Source: Microbulbifer variabilis
Lineage (GTDB): Bacteria > Pseudomonadota > Gammaproteobacteria > Pseudomonadales > Cellvibrionaceae
Length of the DNA stretch: 64,000 nt
Assembly: GCF_020524905.1 (NCBI RefSeq)
Contig: NZ_JAIVKI010000016.1
Location: 1-64,000, forward strand
Reading direction: 5' to 3'
A model generated the notes under the pieces. The model worked only from the letters and a program-made list of their open reading frames with translations. It had not been told where the DNA came from and made no database searches. A program made the position numbers and the translations under genes. This document shows positions 1-11,198 of the stretch, one piece after another. Every line of letters begins with the position of its first letter. Within the stretch, counting starts at the first letter, position 1.

Positions 1-30
1 TATAAGACCAACGCCAACCCAAGCCAGTTT

Positions 31-147
31 GCCTGACGACAATAGAGTTGTGGAACCACCTGATCCCTTGCCGAACTCAGAAGTGAAACGCAACATCGCC
101 GATGGTAGTGTGGGGTCTCCCCATGTGAGAGTAGGTCATCGTCAGGC
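31..147 (+). rRNA. rrf: 5S ribosomal RNA
   Basis: The sequence starts GCCTGACGAC and ends GTCGTCAGGC-like (gtcatcgtcaggc), so its ends pair as the 5S helix I. The internal blocks 'ccacctgatccc', 'ccgaactcagaagtgaaac' and 'tggggtctccccatgtgagagtaggtc' are typical of gammaproteobacterial 5S rRNA, and the length of about 117 nt fits. It is followed at once by a strong terminator, so it is probably the last gene of an rRNA operon whose 23S lies left of the window. Ends may be off by a few bases. Confidence 0.96.
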
Positions 148-157
148 TTCTAATCCG

Positions 158-188
158 AAAGGGCCACCCACTGGGTGGCCCTTTTTTT
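158..188 (+). terminator. Rho-independent terminator of the rRNA operon
   Basis: A 13-bp perfect stem (AAAGGGCCACCCA with TGGGTGGCCCTTT) around a very short loop is followed by a run of T. It lies 10 bases after the 5S rRNA and should end the rRNA transcript. Confidence 0.93.
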
Positions 189-358
189 ATGTGCGGAAAA
201 ATAGTTAATAAAATAATAAAAGCCGAAAATAGAAAAGGTTCCAGCCAAATTTATTCTCTTAATAATTTTGTTGGATGATTGATGATTAATGAAAATAGCT
301 TCGTGATTTACACATACTGATGTTTAAGTTTGAGCTCGGTGTTTTTATGAGATTTTTT

Positions 359-386
359 TTGACCTAAATCTCATCCTGATTATATT
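359..386 (+). promoter_or_regulatory. Candidate sigma70 promoter in the 469-bp gap before the Ig-repeat lipoprotein
   Basis: TTGACC (359-364) and TATATT (381-386) are separated by 16 bp, close to consensus at both boxes. Transcription would start near 393 and leave a leader of about 265 nt before the ATG at 658. I found no gene or known riboswitch in the gap 189-657. It is AT-rich and contains one short hairpin (CACTC-GTAT-GAGTG, 534-547). Confidence 0.5.
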
Positions 387-657
387 TTTGTGGAACAGTC
401 GTACAGTATAGGCATAAAGAACTTGATTTTATTACAGTGATTCAGGATAGTCGCCCGTTGCCTTTTCTTGTGTGTTGAAGAGTTTTTTTAGCTGCTCTTA
501 TGCAAAACACGACAGATGTATCTTAAGGCTTCTCACTCGTATGAGTGGTAGATGATAGCTAAAGACGTATTCAGCCGTGTCGAGGAAGACTGTACATTCC
601 CAGTTGGACAACAAAGGCTGTTGCCATTGGGCGCTAAAGATATTGAAGGATAGTTAG

Positions 658-2898
658 ATGCACATTCTTACGCTGTACCAATCAATTTCGCGATGGTTTC
701 TATTGCTGACCATTGCAGTTTCACTGGCTGCCTGTGGTGGTGGAAGTGGTGGAAGTGGTGGAAGCGATGACGGGAGTTCTGCCCAGGATCCAACTTCATC
801 AGAAGCGGATTCCTCTTATAGCATTAATGTAGAGCTGCGTGATTTGGATACCGATGAGCTGGTTGCAAATCCTAACCCAGAAAAGCCAGTAAGCGTTCAG
901 GTGACATTAAAGCGTGACAATGGTGATCCTGTTGCTTCTGCTAACGTAACTGTCACAACAACCTTGGGCGTGTTGACACCTAAGAGTGGAATAGTAAAGA
1001 CCAATGATAGTGGCGTTGCATCCCTTGAGTTGGATGTCGAAGGACAAGAAGTTGGTAGTGCTGGAGAGATTGTTGTTGCCTACGAGAATATTAGTACAGA
1101 CCAAGAGCCTTATTTGCCTCTAAGATTTAGTGTCGCAGAGCCTTCTCTGCAGCTTGGTTATTTGAATAGCAACAAACAGTTTGTGCCGGGTAATCTGGAG
1201 ATTCTGACTCAAAATCTGTCTTCCAAGGGTAGTACACCAATCAGTGTCTTTGTACAAGGTCCTAATGGCGATCTCTATTCTAAGCGGATGGAAGTAGTAT
1301 TTTCTAGTACTTGCAGCTTGAGCCAGCCAGCCGTTGCTACTCTTGACTCTCCGATTACTACAACAGAAGGTAAGGCAACTTCGACCTATACGGCTAAGGG
1401 ATGCGAAGGTCAAGACAGCGTCACTGCTTCATTGGCGGCTTATCCAAGCATATCGGCCAAGGGTCAGCTATATGTGATGCCTCCTGAACTGGGTTCCATT
1501 GAGTTTGTCAGCGCAGAACCAAAGATTATCTCTATCCGGGGTAGTGGGGGTAAGGAGACGTCAACGTTGTATTTTAAGGTCTTAAGTAAAGATGATTTGC
1601 CAATTAGTGGGGCTAAAGTCAACTTCTCTTTGGCGACTGAGACGGGGGATGCGAGTCTTGTCAGCAACTTCGGGACGACCAATTCAGCGGGTGAAGTGAG
1701 TGTGTTAGTCTCTTCCGGTACCGTAGCTATGCCGGTTCGGGTAATCGCTTCGGTTACTGTTCCTGATGGAAAGTCCATTTCTACCGTGTCTGATGAGCTA
1801 GTCATCTCTGTAGGTATACCGGATCAGAATTCATTTTCTGTGGCTGCTAGCATCTTAAACCCGGGCGGTGACAGCTATGACGGTGCAACCTCGACAATCA
1901 CCGTTAGGGCTGGAGATTTCTTTAACAACTCCATTCCAGATGGTACTGCAATCACTTTTACAACTGAGTACGGACGCATAACTGGGTCTTGTACTACTGT
2001 TGATGGTAATTGCTCTGTAGATTGGACTAGCCAAAACCCCCGCAAGCCAGCGAGTTATAAATTCCTTGATGACAATGGTCAAATGAGCTCGCTTCGAACG
2101 ATTGAGAACACGGATTGTCCCGTTCCTGGTGTACCTAGTAGAGGAGCCCCTTGTCCGGTGAGTTTGGGACAGCCCTATGGTGCGAGGTCTTCCATTCTGG
2201 CATATGCACTGGGACAAGAGACATTTGTTGATGCGAATAGTAATGGGCGATTTGACACAGGTGAAGATTTTGAAGATTTACCGGAAGCATTTTTGGACCA
2301 CAACGAAGACGGTGCGTTTGGTAACAAGGGCAATGCTGGAAGTTGCTATCTCGATGGTTGTCCAGAAGTGGCTGGTGATGAAGATTGGTCTGCGGATTTG
2401 AATAACAATCAGGTCTACGATCAAGGTAATGGTATTTATAACGGTGTTCTTTGTTCCGACGCTGCCGAAGCAGAGGGAACCTGCTCTAAAGAGCTGGTTC
2501 ATGTACGTGGACAGGTGACGGTTCTGTTGGCGGGAAATCAACCCTACGGAATATTTCGCACAGTAGAGGGTGATTATTCTTATGAACCTGAAATTGAAAC
2601 TTCAGTAGGGGAGTCGAGCAGACTTTCTTTCTATCTATCTGACAAGTACAACGGGCCTTTGCCTTTGAATACGAAGATTGAAATTGAATCAGATAAATGT
2701 AAGGTGGATCCAAAGACCAGTGCAGTTGGTAATACCAGTGCCTTTTTCCCTACTGTACTTTCTATCACAGTCAATGTTCCAGATGATGCAAAGCAAGGTT
2801 CTGAATACGTAAAGGTTAGAGTCACAGTCCCGGCACCGGAAGGTAGCTCAGGCACTAGCATTACTAGCTCCTGGCAGTTTAAATGCACTATTAACTAA
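658..2898 (+). CDS. Lipoprotein with invasin-like Ig (Big_1) repeats and calcium-type Asp/Asn loops
   Basis: This 746-residue protein has a lipoprotein signal: a hydrophobic stretch at residues 13-25 ends in the lipobox LAAC (Cys26), followed by a Gly/Ser linker (GGGSGGSGG). Several Ig-like beta repeats follow, with the 'DNGDPVASANVTV' and 'TNDSGVASLELDV' style of bacterial Ig-like domain 1, at roughly residues 50-145, 275-385 and 390-480. A Cys-containing insert (about 490-610) carries Asp/Asn-rich motifs such as DANSNGRFDTGED and DHNEDGAFG, which look like calcium-binding loops. The ATG at 658 has a GAAGGA ribosome site 7 bases upstream. It is probably anchored in the outer membrane and exposed. 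A structural or adhesive role is inferred; no catalytic motif is seen. It stands alone between terminators. Confidence 0.8.
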   Translation: MHILTLYQSISRWFLLLTIAVSLAACGGGSGGSGGSDDGSSAQDPTSSEADSSYSINVELRDLDTDELVANPNPEKPVSVQVTLKRDNGDPVASANVTVTTTLGVLTPKSGIVKTNDSGVASLELDVEGQEVGSAGEIVVAYENISTDQEPYLPLRFSVAEPSLQLGYLNSNKQFVPGNLEILTQNLSSKGSTPISVFVQGPNGDLYSKRMEVVFSSTCSLSQPAVATLDSPITTTEGKATSTYTAKGCEGQDSVTASLAAYPSISAKGQLYVMPPELGSIEFVSAEPKIISIRGSGGKETSTLYFKVLSKDDLPISGAKVNFSLATETGDASLVSNFGTTNSAGEVSVLVSSGTVAMPVRVIASVTVPDGKSISTVSDELVISVGIPDQNSFSVAASILNPGGDSYDGATSTITVRAGDFFNNSIPDGTAITFTTEYGRITGSCTTVDGNCSVDWTSQNPRKPASYKFLDDNGQMSSLRTIENTDCPVPGVPSRGAPCPVSLGQPYGARSSILAYALGQETFVDANSNGRFDTGEDFEDLPEAFLDHNEDGAFGNKGNAGSCYLDGCPEVAGDEDWSADLNNNQVYDQGNGIYNGVLCSDAAEAEGTCSKELVHVRGQVTVLLAGNQPYGIFRTVEGDYSYEPEIETSVGESSRLSFYLSDKYNGPLPLNTKIEIESDKCKVDPKTSAVGNTSAFFPTVLSITVNVPDDAKQGSEYVKVRVTVPAPEGSSGTSITSSWQFKCTIN

Positions 2899-2948
2899 GT
2901 TATCTCAGCTTGACGAATGTTTGGTTTCTGAGAGCGACTTTGATACTT

Positions 2949-2980
2949 ACAGGGCTGCACTAGCGGCCCTGTCTTGTTTT
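2949..2980 (+). terminator. Rho-independent terminator after the Ig-repeat lipoprotein gene
   Basis: The stem ACAGGGCTGC/GCGGCCCTGT (10 bp, one G-T pair) with loop ACTA is followed by CTTGTTTT, 50 bases after the stop codon of the Ig-repeat gene. Confidence 0.75.
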
Positions 2981-3169
2981 GGAGGAGGCACATTTGAGAA
3001 TTGCGGAGGTCAATTTGTCCTACTTTGTGAATTAAGTTCCTTGATAAGATTTTTTTGTAAATGAAATTTAGCTTAGAAAAATTTGTATGGATTTTCTATG
3101 TTGAAATTGAGAATAGAAATCAACACTTCTCATTTTTTGTTTAAAGCCTTAAAAATAAAAAGTCGGTAT

Positions 3170-4828
3170 TCAAAAGTACTCCACGAGCTCTCCCAGGTGA
3201 GCTGTTAACTTATCATTTTCAGAATAATCAACAGGACAGGCAATCACAGAAACTGTATGTGAAGCTAGGGCTTGTTTCAGTGTTGGTAAGAGTTGATCGC
3301 TTTCTTCGATTAAATAAGCCGTTGCGCCAAAACTTTCAGCATATTTAACAAAATCCGGGTTTTGGAAATCGACATGGCTGTGATGCTTGAGTTCCAGATC
3401 CATTTTCCACTTGATGAGACCATAGCTGCTATCAACAAAAATTAAAATAACAATAGGAATGCTCTCACGGATTGCGGTTTCAATTTCTTGAGAGTTCATC
3501 ATAAAGCTGCCGTCACCCATCACCGCGAGCACCCTGCGCTCAGGATAGGCGAGCTTGACACCAATGGCGCCGGGTAAGGCAAAGGCCATGGTGGCGAGCC
3601 CGTTGGAAATTAGACAGGTATTAGACTTGTAGGCAGGATAGAGCCGTGCCATCCACATCTTCACCGCACCGGTATCGGTGAGCACGATATCATCTGCCTC
3701 CATGGCCTCCCGAATATCTGCAACAACCCTTTGGGGTTTCATTGGGCAGGCATTAGAAATCTTACCACTGTCAATTTCTTTGGTTAATAATTTTTGTATT
3801 TTGTAATCTTCACTAGTCAGATTTGGCTTGGGTTTTACATGTTTGGTTAACTCTTTTAGAGAAAGGGATATATCTCCTTCTATACCTTGAGCAATATTGA
3901 AGTTGGCATCGACTTCCGCCGGAAAATTATGGATATAAATAATTTGTTTATCTGCCTTTGGGTTGATACGTGCTGGTGGCATCTCCTGGAGTTCATAGCC
4001 TACACAAACAACAACGTCGGCCGTATCAAAGCCAAAATTGGCATAGTCGTGAACCATAAAACCCATAACCCCCAGTGAGTTTGGATGATTTTCTGGCATG
4101 GTGCCCTTTCCATGGAATGTGCTGGCTACTGCTACATTTAGAGCCTCGGAGAATTGAATCAAAGCTTCCTGGGCATTAGCTCGGGCTGCTCCATGACCAA
4201 CAAGTACAACAGGCCTTTGTGCATGGTTTAATATCTTTGCTGCATTCTTGATTTTATCCATAGGTGGGGCGGGGTTCTGCATGGTGTTAACAGGCAGTGG
4301 ATGCTTATTAGTAGAAACCGCCATAGCTGCTATGTCTTCTGGAACACATAAGTAACAGGCTCCCGGCCGCTCTTCTTGGGAGGTTTTGAATGCTGCACGT
4401 AACAGTTCGGAGGTGGCCTCAGGATTTATGATCATCTTTGATGACTTAGTGACGGGCTCAAACATCTTCACTAGATCAATATATTGATGAGTTTCTTTAT
4501 AAAGCCTGTCGATACCGGCCTGGGCACTAATTGCTACGAGGGGGGTACTATCGGCATTGGCATCAGCCACTCCCAGTAGCAGATTGATGGCTCCCGGACC
4601 AAGGGTTGCACAGCAGACGCCCGCTTTACCTGTAACTCGCCCATACATGTCTGCCATAAAAGCGGCTGCCTGTTCCGAACGGGCAAGGATAAATCGTAAA
4701 CGAGAGCCATTTGTAGCATCGACAAAGTGGATATTCTCTTCTCCGGGAATTCCAAATATAAATTCAACCCCTTCATTCTCAAGGCAGGAAACCATCAGTT
4801 CTGAAACATTTATTGGAGTGTTATTCAT
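3170..4828 (-). CDS. Acetolactate synthase-type TPP-dependent enzyme
   Basis: At 552 residues this has the three-domain plan of the pyruvate oxidase/acetolactate synthase family: an N-terminal pyrimidine-binding domain with FGIPGEEN and the catalytic glutamate in ARSEQAAAFMA (Glu52), a central domain, and a C-terminal TPP-binding domain with GDGSFMMNSQE from residue 438. The closest type is the catabolic acetolactate synthase (AlsS), which condenses two pyruvates to 2-acetolactate. Neither an acetolactate decarboxylase nor a regulatory small subunit lies nearby, so the pathway role is unclear; another 2-oxo-acid TPP enzyme of the same family remains possible. The ATG at 4828 is preceded by AGGAAA. 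It is divergent from the DsbA-like fusion gene, with a 245-bp gap. Confidence 0.75.
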   Translation of the reverse strand: MNNTPINVSELMVSCLENEGVEFIFGIPGEENIHFVDATNGSRLRFILARSEQAAAFMADMYGRVTGKAGVCCATLGPGAINLLLGVADANADSTPLVAISAQAGIDRLYKETHQYIDLVKMFEPVTKSSKMIINPEATSELLRAAFKTSQEERPGACYLCVPEDIAAMAVSTNKHPLPVNTMQNPAPPMDKIKNAAKILNHAQRPVVLVGHGAARANAQEALIQFSEALNVAVASTFHGKGTMPENHPNSLGVMGFMVHDYANFGFDTADVVVCVGYELQEMPPARINPKADKQIIYIHNFPAEVDANFNIAQGIEGDISLSLKELTKHVKPKPNLTSEDYKIQKLLTKEIDSGKISNACPMKPQRVVADIREAMEADDIVLTDTGAVKMWMARLYPAYKSNTCLISNGLATMAFALPGAIGVKLAYPERRVLAVMGDGSFMMNSQEIETAIRESIPIVILIFVDSSYGLIKWKMDLELKHHSHVDFQNPDFVKYAESFGATAYLIEESDQLLPTLKQALASHTVSVIACPVDYSENDKLTAHLGELVEYF

Positions 4829-5073
4829 AGATATTTCCTAGGCATGAAATTCGACTTTTTATCAAATAAGCGAAGACGCTAGTCGGAGGTGTTATCAAGA
4901 ATAGGAGGTAATATAGTCATTTTGTCAAACTGTTCCTTTTTAATGAAATTACTGACAGGGACAAACTAAGGTCGCAATTTTTGAGGGATTTTGGCGCTTA
5001 TCCTTTATTTATTAGGTTGCCTGCTAATAGCTTGTTAGGATCGGTATATAAAAAGAAAGAGAAAGGGTTATCC

Positions 5074-6630
5074 ATGTGGCAGTTAAAACTTCTATTCCGG
5101 CTGGTAGTTCTGATTTCTCTTAGTTATATCGCGGTTGGATGTATGAAAAAGGGAGATGGCATAACAGCAACCTCTAAGCAAAACAACTCCTCTGGATTAG
5201 CTGCAAGGATTGATGGGCGGACAATTACTCTTCAGGAGCTAGATAGCACTTTAGAGTTGGCTTTGTATGATATTGCAGAGCAGGAATATGAGTTACGCCT
5301 GAACAAGCTCAATGCCTGGATAGATAAAAAAAACGGTAAAAATGTATCTGGTAAAAAAGTTGAAATTCTTTTGAATGCTCCTGAACCGCCTAGAATCAAC
5401 TTGCCCACTTCTGATCAATCTATTCGAGGTAACGATGAGGCTCCTGTTACTTTAACGGTCTTCTGTTCCTTTCAGTCCCCTCACTGTAAAGCTATTCAAC
5501 CTACTTTACGACGCCTTATGTCGACCTATAAGGGGTGGGTTAACCAGGCATACTTTGATTTTCCTCTTAAGTTTCACAAGGAAGGCATAAAAGCAGCTAT
5601 GGCAGCACGCTGTGCAGATGATCAAGGTAGGTTTTGGGAGTACCATGATGCTTTATATGTACTAACACCAGAGATTGATGGGGATACCTATCCACAGTTA
5701 ATCAAACAATTGGAATTAGATGCTCAGAAGTTCGAATTGTGTTTGTCTAGTGACGCTCCTAAACAAGCTGTAATCGAAAATAGGGACTGGGCGCTAAGTC
5801 TTGGGCTTAAAAATGTACCTGTTATTTTTATTAACGGCCTATATCTGAAAGGGCCACGTAGATTTGAGCAATATGCCTATTGGGTAGAGAAAGAGCTGCG
5901 GTCAATGGGCATAAATCCAAAAGAGACACATGTTTGGAAAGATGGTGAGACTATTGATGACCGAGATCTACCCGTCACCAATTTGCCACTTATTTTACTG
6001 GGGGTTAGCGAATCGAGTACTAAGAGCAAATCAAAGGCATTGATCGAAGTAAAAGAAACCGCCGCTAAATATTACAATGTAGGGCAAGAATTGTTAGCCG
6101 GTGCCTCATTGCTACGTATTCACCCAAGCTATGTCGTTATTGAAAGCAAAGCAGGTCTGGAAAAGTTACCTTTGAAAGGAAAGGAAGGCACAGATAGTTT
6201 ACTGACATACTCCCACGAACAGAGTGCTGAATTAAAACGACGTATCGAGCAGCCTTTGGGGCCCGGTACCCGTAAGTTGATAGGTTCTTCAGGGGTTCTT
6301 ACTCTAGGGCAATCCTGGCTGAGTAAACAGTTGGAGCAGCGGGAAGCTCTGGAGGCCAAGTTTATCGAAGCCGAATTGGAGGTAGAGGGATACCACCTGA
6401 TGCGGCTCGAAGGCATCACGGGTAATGAGTTCTTCACCGCCCTGGGTTTTCAAGAGAATGATGTCCTAATGAGAGTCAATGATAGCTGGGTACATAGTGG
6501 TCAAAATACTCTATGGGAGGCCCTTGCTAGCGGTCAGATTATCGATGTGGCTTTTATGCGGAAGGGGTTGCCGCAACGAATACAATATGTTGTTGAAGAG
6601 CAGGGTTATTTTGAAAAGGATGCAAACTGA
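5074..6630 (+). CDS. Fusion lipoprotein: SurA-N-like segment, DsbA-like thioredoxin fold, GspC homology region and PDZ
   Basis: Read from the ATG at 5074 (GAAAGGG upstream; a longer TTG-started frame from 4981 lacks a better site) the protein has 518 residues. Residues 1-23 form a lipoprotein signal ending in IAVGC (Cys23). Residues 43-95 resemble the SurA N-terminal pattern (ARIDGRTITLQELD). Residues 110-280 form a DsbA-like domain: a motif SPHC at 135-138 in place of CPHC, and a cis-Pro loop NVPVIFING at 248-255. Residues 300-370 match the inner-membrane homology region of type II secretion GspC (LPLILLGV, then YYNVGQELLAGASLLRI and VVIESKAGLEKLPL). Residues 410-510 look like the PDZ domain that follows it (GNEFFTALGFQENDVLMRVND). 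Role inferred: an envelope protein that binds clients or secretion parts rather than an oxidase, because the first active-site Cys is Ser. No other secretion gene lies nearby. Confidence 0.72.
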   Translation: MWQLKLLFRLVVLISLSYIAVGCMKKGDGITATSKQNNSSGLAARIDGRTITLQELDSTLELALYDIAEQEYELRLNKLNAWIDKKNGKNVSGKKVEILLNAPEPPRINLPTSDQSIRGNDEAPVTLTVFCSFQSPHCKAIQPTLRRLMSTYKGWVNQAYFDFPLKFHKEGIKAAMAARCADDQGRFWEYHDALYVLTPEIDGDTYPQLIKQLELDAQKFELCLSSDAPKQAVIENRDWALSLGLKNVPVIFINGLYLKGPRRFEQYAYWVEKELRSMGINPKETHVWKDGETIDDRDLPVTNLPLILLGVSESSTKSKSKALIEVKETAAKYYNVGQELLAGASLLRIHPSYVVIESKAGLEKLPLKGKEGTDSLLTYSHEQSAELKRRIEQPLGPGTRKLIGSSGVLTLGQSWLSKQLEQREALEAKFIEAELEVEGYHLMRLEGITGNEFFTALGFQENDVLMRVNDSWVHSGQNTLWEALASGQIIDVAFMRKGLPQRIQYVVEEQGYFEKDAN

Positions 6631-6717
6631 GAAACAATCGCTTGAGGTTGGTAAATAGTTATGGGCCCACTGAGGAAGTTTTCAGGAGGGCCCAATGTTC
6701 ACCGAATGGACAACTAG

Positions 6718-7644
6718 TTATTTATCTGTATTACCCTGCCAAAGTAGATCGGCAACGATATTTTGGCCCTTAATACTGGGATGGAAACAGTCTCCACCAC
6801 CAATATCATCTTTACCAAACAGGAAGGTGCCGGCATTTACCTCATCTTCACCAGTATACTCGGCTATTACTTCAACACCATTGGTACCATTATAGCTTTC
6901 CGCCTCCTCAACGAGAATTGCATTGTAGCGCCGTTGAGCTGCAGTAATTGCGTTATAGCGAGTGGTATAGTCCTCTCCATTCAAAGTACCGCCATTTGTG
7001 GCTATTTTGCAAATCCCAAAAGTTGACCAAACATTTTCACAGTTTACCCGGGAGTCGACTGACTGCTTAGCTAAGCCAGCTGCACGCAGATCTTGCACCC
7101 TTGGCACTGAGCCTAAAAGAACGGTAGACCCATTGGGAAGGCCGTCGACCAGTTTGTCCAAGCCTGCTTTAACCGCTGAGCGCCATTCATTATCGGTATA
7201 TAAAGGATCATCACAGTGAGCGGGGTCGGCACAATCCCGGTTACAAATATCGTTCCCTCCAAGGATAACTTCTACGTGGTCGGCGATATTGGATTGGGAT
7301 AAGATTCGATCAGCCTGAACGGCGAAATTTTTCTTTCCCCCCCGCATCTCTGCCCCTGACTCTGCAGCATTCTTATTCGCAGCCATATCGGGTGAAATGA
7401 TTTTGTACCTATCGTAGATACTCTCTATATAGTCTTTATCACCATCAAACCAGGAATGTTCTGGTTGATCTCCTCCGAGGAGGCAAAATAGATCCCAGAA
7501 ATACTTGTTACGGGTACAGTCTGCTCCGAACGCCATGGTAATACTGTCACCGGCGGCAACGGATTTGGAAGGGGCAGCTAAAGCTGTCGGTATCGACATA
7601 ACACTTAAAACGAGTGTTGTTATAACTCCATATCTATTCCACAT
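6718..7644 (-). CDS. Secreted SGNH/GDSL-type hydrolase
   Basis: The 308-residue product starts at the ATG at 7644 with GGAGA about 8 bases upstream; a GTG five codons earlier overlaps that site and is less likely. Residues 1 to about 23 are a Sec signal peptide ending ALAAPS. Mature motifs fit SGNH hydrolases: block I AAGDSITMAFG (nucleophile Ser), block III LGGNDIC, and block V DCFHPSIKGQN (Asp-x-x-His). Several Cys pairs suggest disulfides. Substrate cannot be told: carbohydrate esters and lipids are both possible. It lies tail-to-tail with the fusion lipoprotein gene, and upstream it faces the region holding the thiamine riboswitch. Confidence 0.85.
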   Translation of the reverse strand: MWNRYGVITTLVLSVMSIPTALAAPSKSVAAGDSITMAFGADCTRNKYFWDLFCLLGGDQPEHSWFDGDKDYIESIYDRYKIISPDMAANKNAAESGAEMRGGKKNFAVQADRILSQSNIADHVEVILGGNDICNRDCADPAHCDDPLYTDNEWRSAVKAGLDKLVDGLPNGSTVLLGSVPRVQDLRAAGLAKQSVDSRVNCENVWSTFGICKIATNGGTLNGEDYTTRYNAITAAQRRYNAILVEEAESYNGTNGVEVIAEYTGEDEVNAGTFLFGKDDIGGGDCFHPSIKGQNIVADLLWQGNTDK

Positions 7645-7886
7645 TGTATTTTCTCCCACACCGACTTTCGTCGTAGATCATTATTGTTTTGAAACTGGAT
7701 CGGTGAACCCGTGCAGTTTAGGTTGAAGGGGGGAGAGTCGCGGAGCGAACAGTGGAGACCGATTAGTCAGGTTTTAATAAGTTGAAGTATGTTGAATTCT
7801 TGTCGTCTAGAACATTGATAATTTCTTGGTTGTAATCCCCATGGAGAATGCTCTTTGATAAATGCCAAAAGCGGAGATAGACCATC

Positions 7887-7915
7887 TGTTCATATTCTAG
7901 AGCTTCCACTATACT
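7887..7915 (+). promoter_or_regulatory. Candidate promoter of the thiamine operon
   Basis: A -10 box TATACT (7910-7915) lies just upstream of the riboswitch and would start transcription near 7922, at the first base of the P1 stem. The -35 match (TGTTCA, 7887-7892, 17-bp spacing) is poor. The -10 is supported mainly by its position. Confidence 0.5.
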
Positions 7916-7922
7916 GCGCTCT

Positions 7923-10013
<2,091 letters not shown>

Positions 10014-10121
10014 TGCGATTAAGGGGGAGGATAGCTCCCCCCAACCTTGAAATGCATGCGGTGGAGTAAAGGGAGTTTGCTATCGCCGGTATCTATTTGA
10101 TTTTGTGAAGATAGGTGATCT

Positions 10122-11198
10122 GTGACAGGCAAAACCAAAGCCAGAATAGCTATTGCCGGTGGCGGTCTTTTGGGGCGGCTACTCGCCTGGCGGCTCAGTC
10201 GGCGAGACCTGGATATCACATTATTTGAGGCCGGCGATTTGTCGGCATCGGAAGGCGGTGCCTGCTGGACGGCGGCGGGGATGATCTCTCCACTGTCGGA
10301 GTTGGTGCACAGTGATAAACGGGTTTATTTGTTGGGGCTGCAAAGCCTCGAGCTTTGGTCTGACTGGTCCAGGCAGCTGGAGCAGCAGAGTGGACGCAAA
10401 GTGGAGTACCGTAGAGCGGGCTCGATACTGGTGGCTCACGGCAAGGACAGGAGTGAGTTATTGCAATTCCTGAGGGAGTTGCAGGGTAAGTTGGGCGAAT
10501 CCGCGAGGGGGCAGGTGCAACTGCTGGATGCCAATGCACTGGTTGAGTTGGAGCCTGCCCTACAAAGCTTTGAGCAGGGCCTTTACCTGCGCGGCGAGGC
10601 GGATATCAATAATCAGTGCCTGTTACCCATAGTGCTCAGCATTTTACGCCAGCAAGGTGTAAATTTAAGAGAACACAGCAAAGTGAGTTGTGAAGCGGGA
10701 CAAATTTCTCTTGCTTCAGGAGAAGAGCAATTTGACTGTGTAATCGATTGTCGTGGCCTAGGTGCCAAGGGGCAGATTGAGGGTTTGCGCGGTGTCCGTG
10801 GTGAGGTGATGGTGGTGGAGTCCCGGGAAGTGGTTTTACATCGCCCAGTGCGTCTGCTTCATCCACGCTACAAACTCTACGCCGTGCCTCGCAGTGATGG
10901 TCTCACTGTGATTGGTGCTACAGAAATTGAGAGCGAAGATCGGTCTCCAATTTCGGTACGCTCTAGTATGGAGCTCTCCTCTGCACTTTACTCCCTTAAC
11001 CCGGCATTTGCCGAGGCTCGTATTGTGGAGACCCGAGTGAATTGTCGTCCTGCAACTATGGACAATATGCCATATATACACAATGAGGATGGGCTGGTTC
11101 GGGTAAACGGTCTCTACCGCCACGGCTATCTTTTAGCGCCGGCGATGGTAGAGCAGGTCGTGAATCAAGTAACGCAACAATTGTTACAGGTGGTTTGA
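10122..11198 (+). CDS. thiO: Glycine oxidase ThiO (FAD-dependent)
   Basis: ThiO oxidises glycine to the dehydroglycine used by ThiG for thiazole synthesis, replacing the radical enzyme ThiH in aerobes. The 358-residue product opens with the FAD dinucleotide-binding motif (AIAGGGLLGRLLAWRLS), then the DAO-family pattern ACWTAAGMISPL, and near the C-terminus RPATMDNMPYI and GLYRHGYLLAPAM. The start is GTG at 10122 with AGGTGA close upstream; no alternative ATG gives a complete FAD motif. It follows thiC by 108 bp and overlaps thiS by one base (TGATG). Confidence 0.92.
   Translation: MTGKTKARIAIAGGGLLGRLLAWRLSRRDLDITLFEAGDLSASEGGACWTAAGMISPLSELVHSDKRVYLLGLQSLELWSDWSRQLEQQSGRKVEYRRAGSILVAHGKDRSELLQFLRELQGKLGESARGQVQLLDANALVELEPALQSFEQGLYLRGEADINNQCLLPIVLSILRQQGVNLREHSKVSCEAGQISLASGEEQFDCVIDCRGLGAKGQIEGLRGVRGEVMVVESREVVLHRPVRLLHPRYKLYAVPRSDGLTVIGATEIESEDRSPISVRSSMELSSALYSLNPAFAEARIVETRVNCRPATMDNMPYIHNEDGLVRVNGLYRHGYLLAPAMVEQVVNQVTQQLLQVV

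Noticed and set aside
189..657. A c-di-GMP or other riboswitch in the long leader of the Ig-repeat gene
   Set aside because: I compared the leader with the GEMM and other common cores by eye and found no convincing match.
4981..5073. TTG start adding 31 residues to the fusion lipoprotein
   Set aside because: It would place the lipoprotein signal in the interior. The ATG at 5074 has a ribosome site and puts the signal at the N-terminus.
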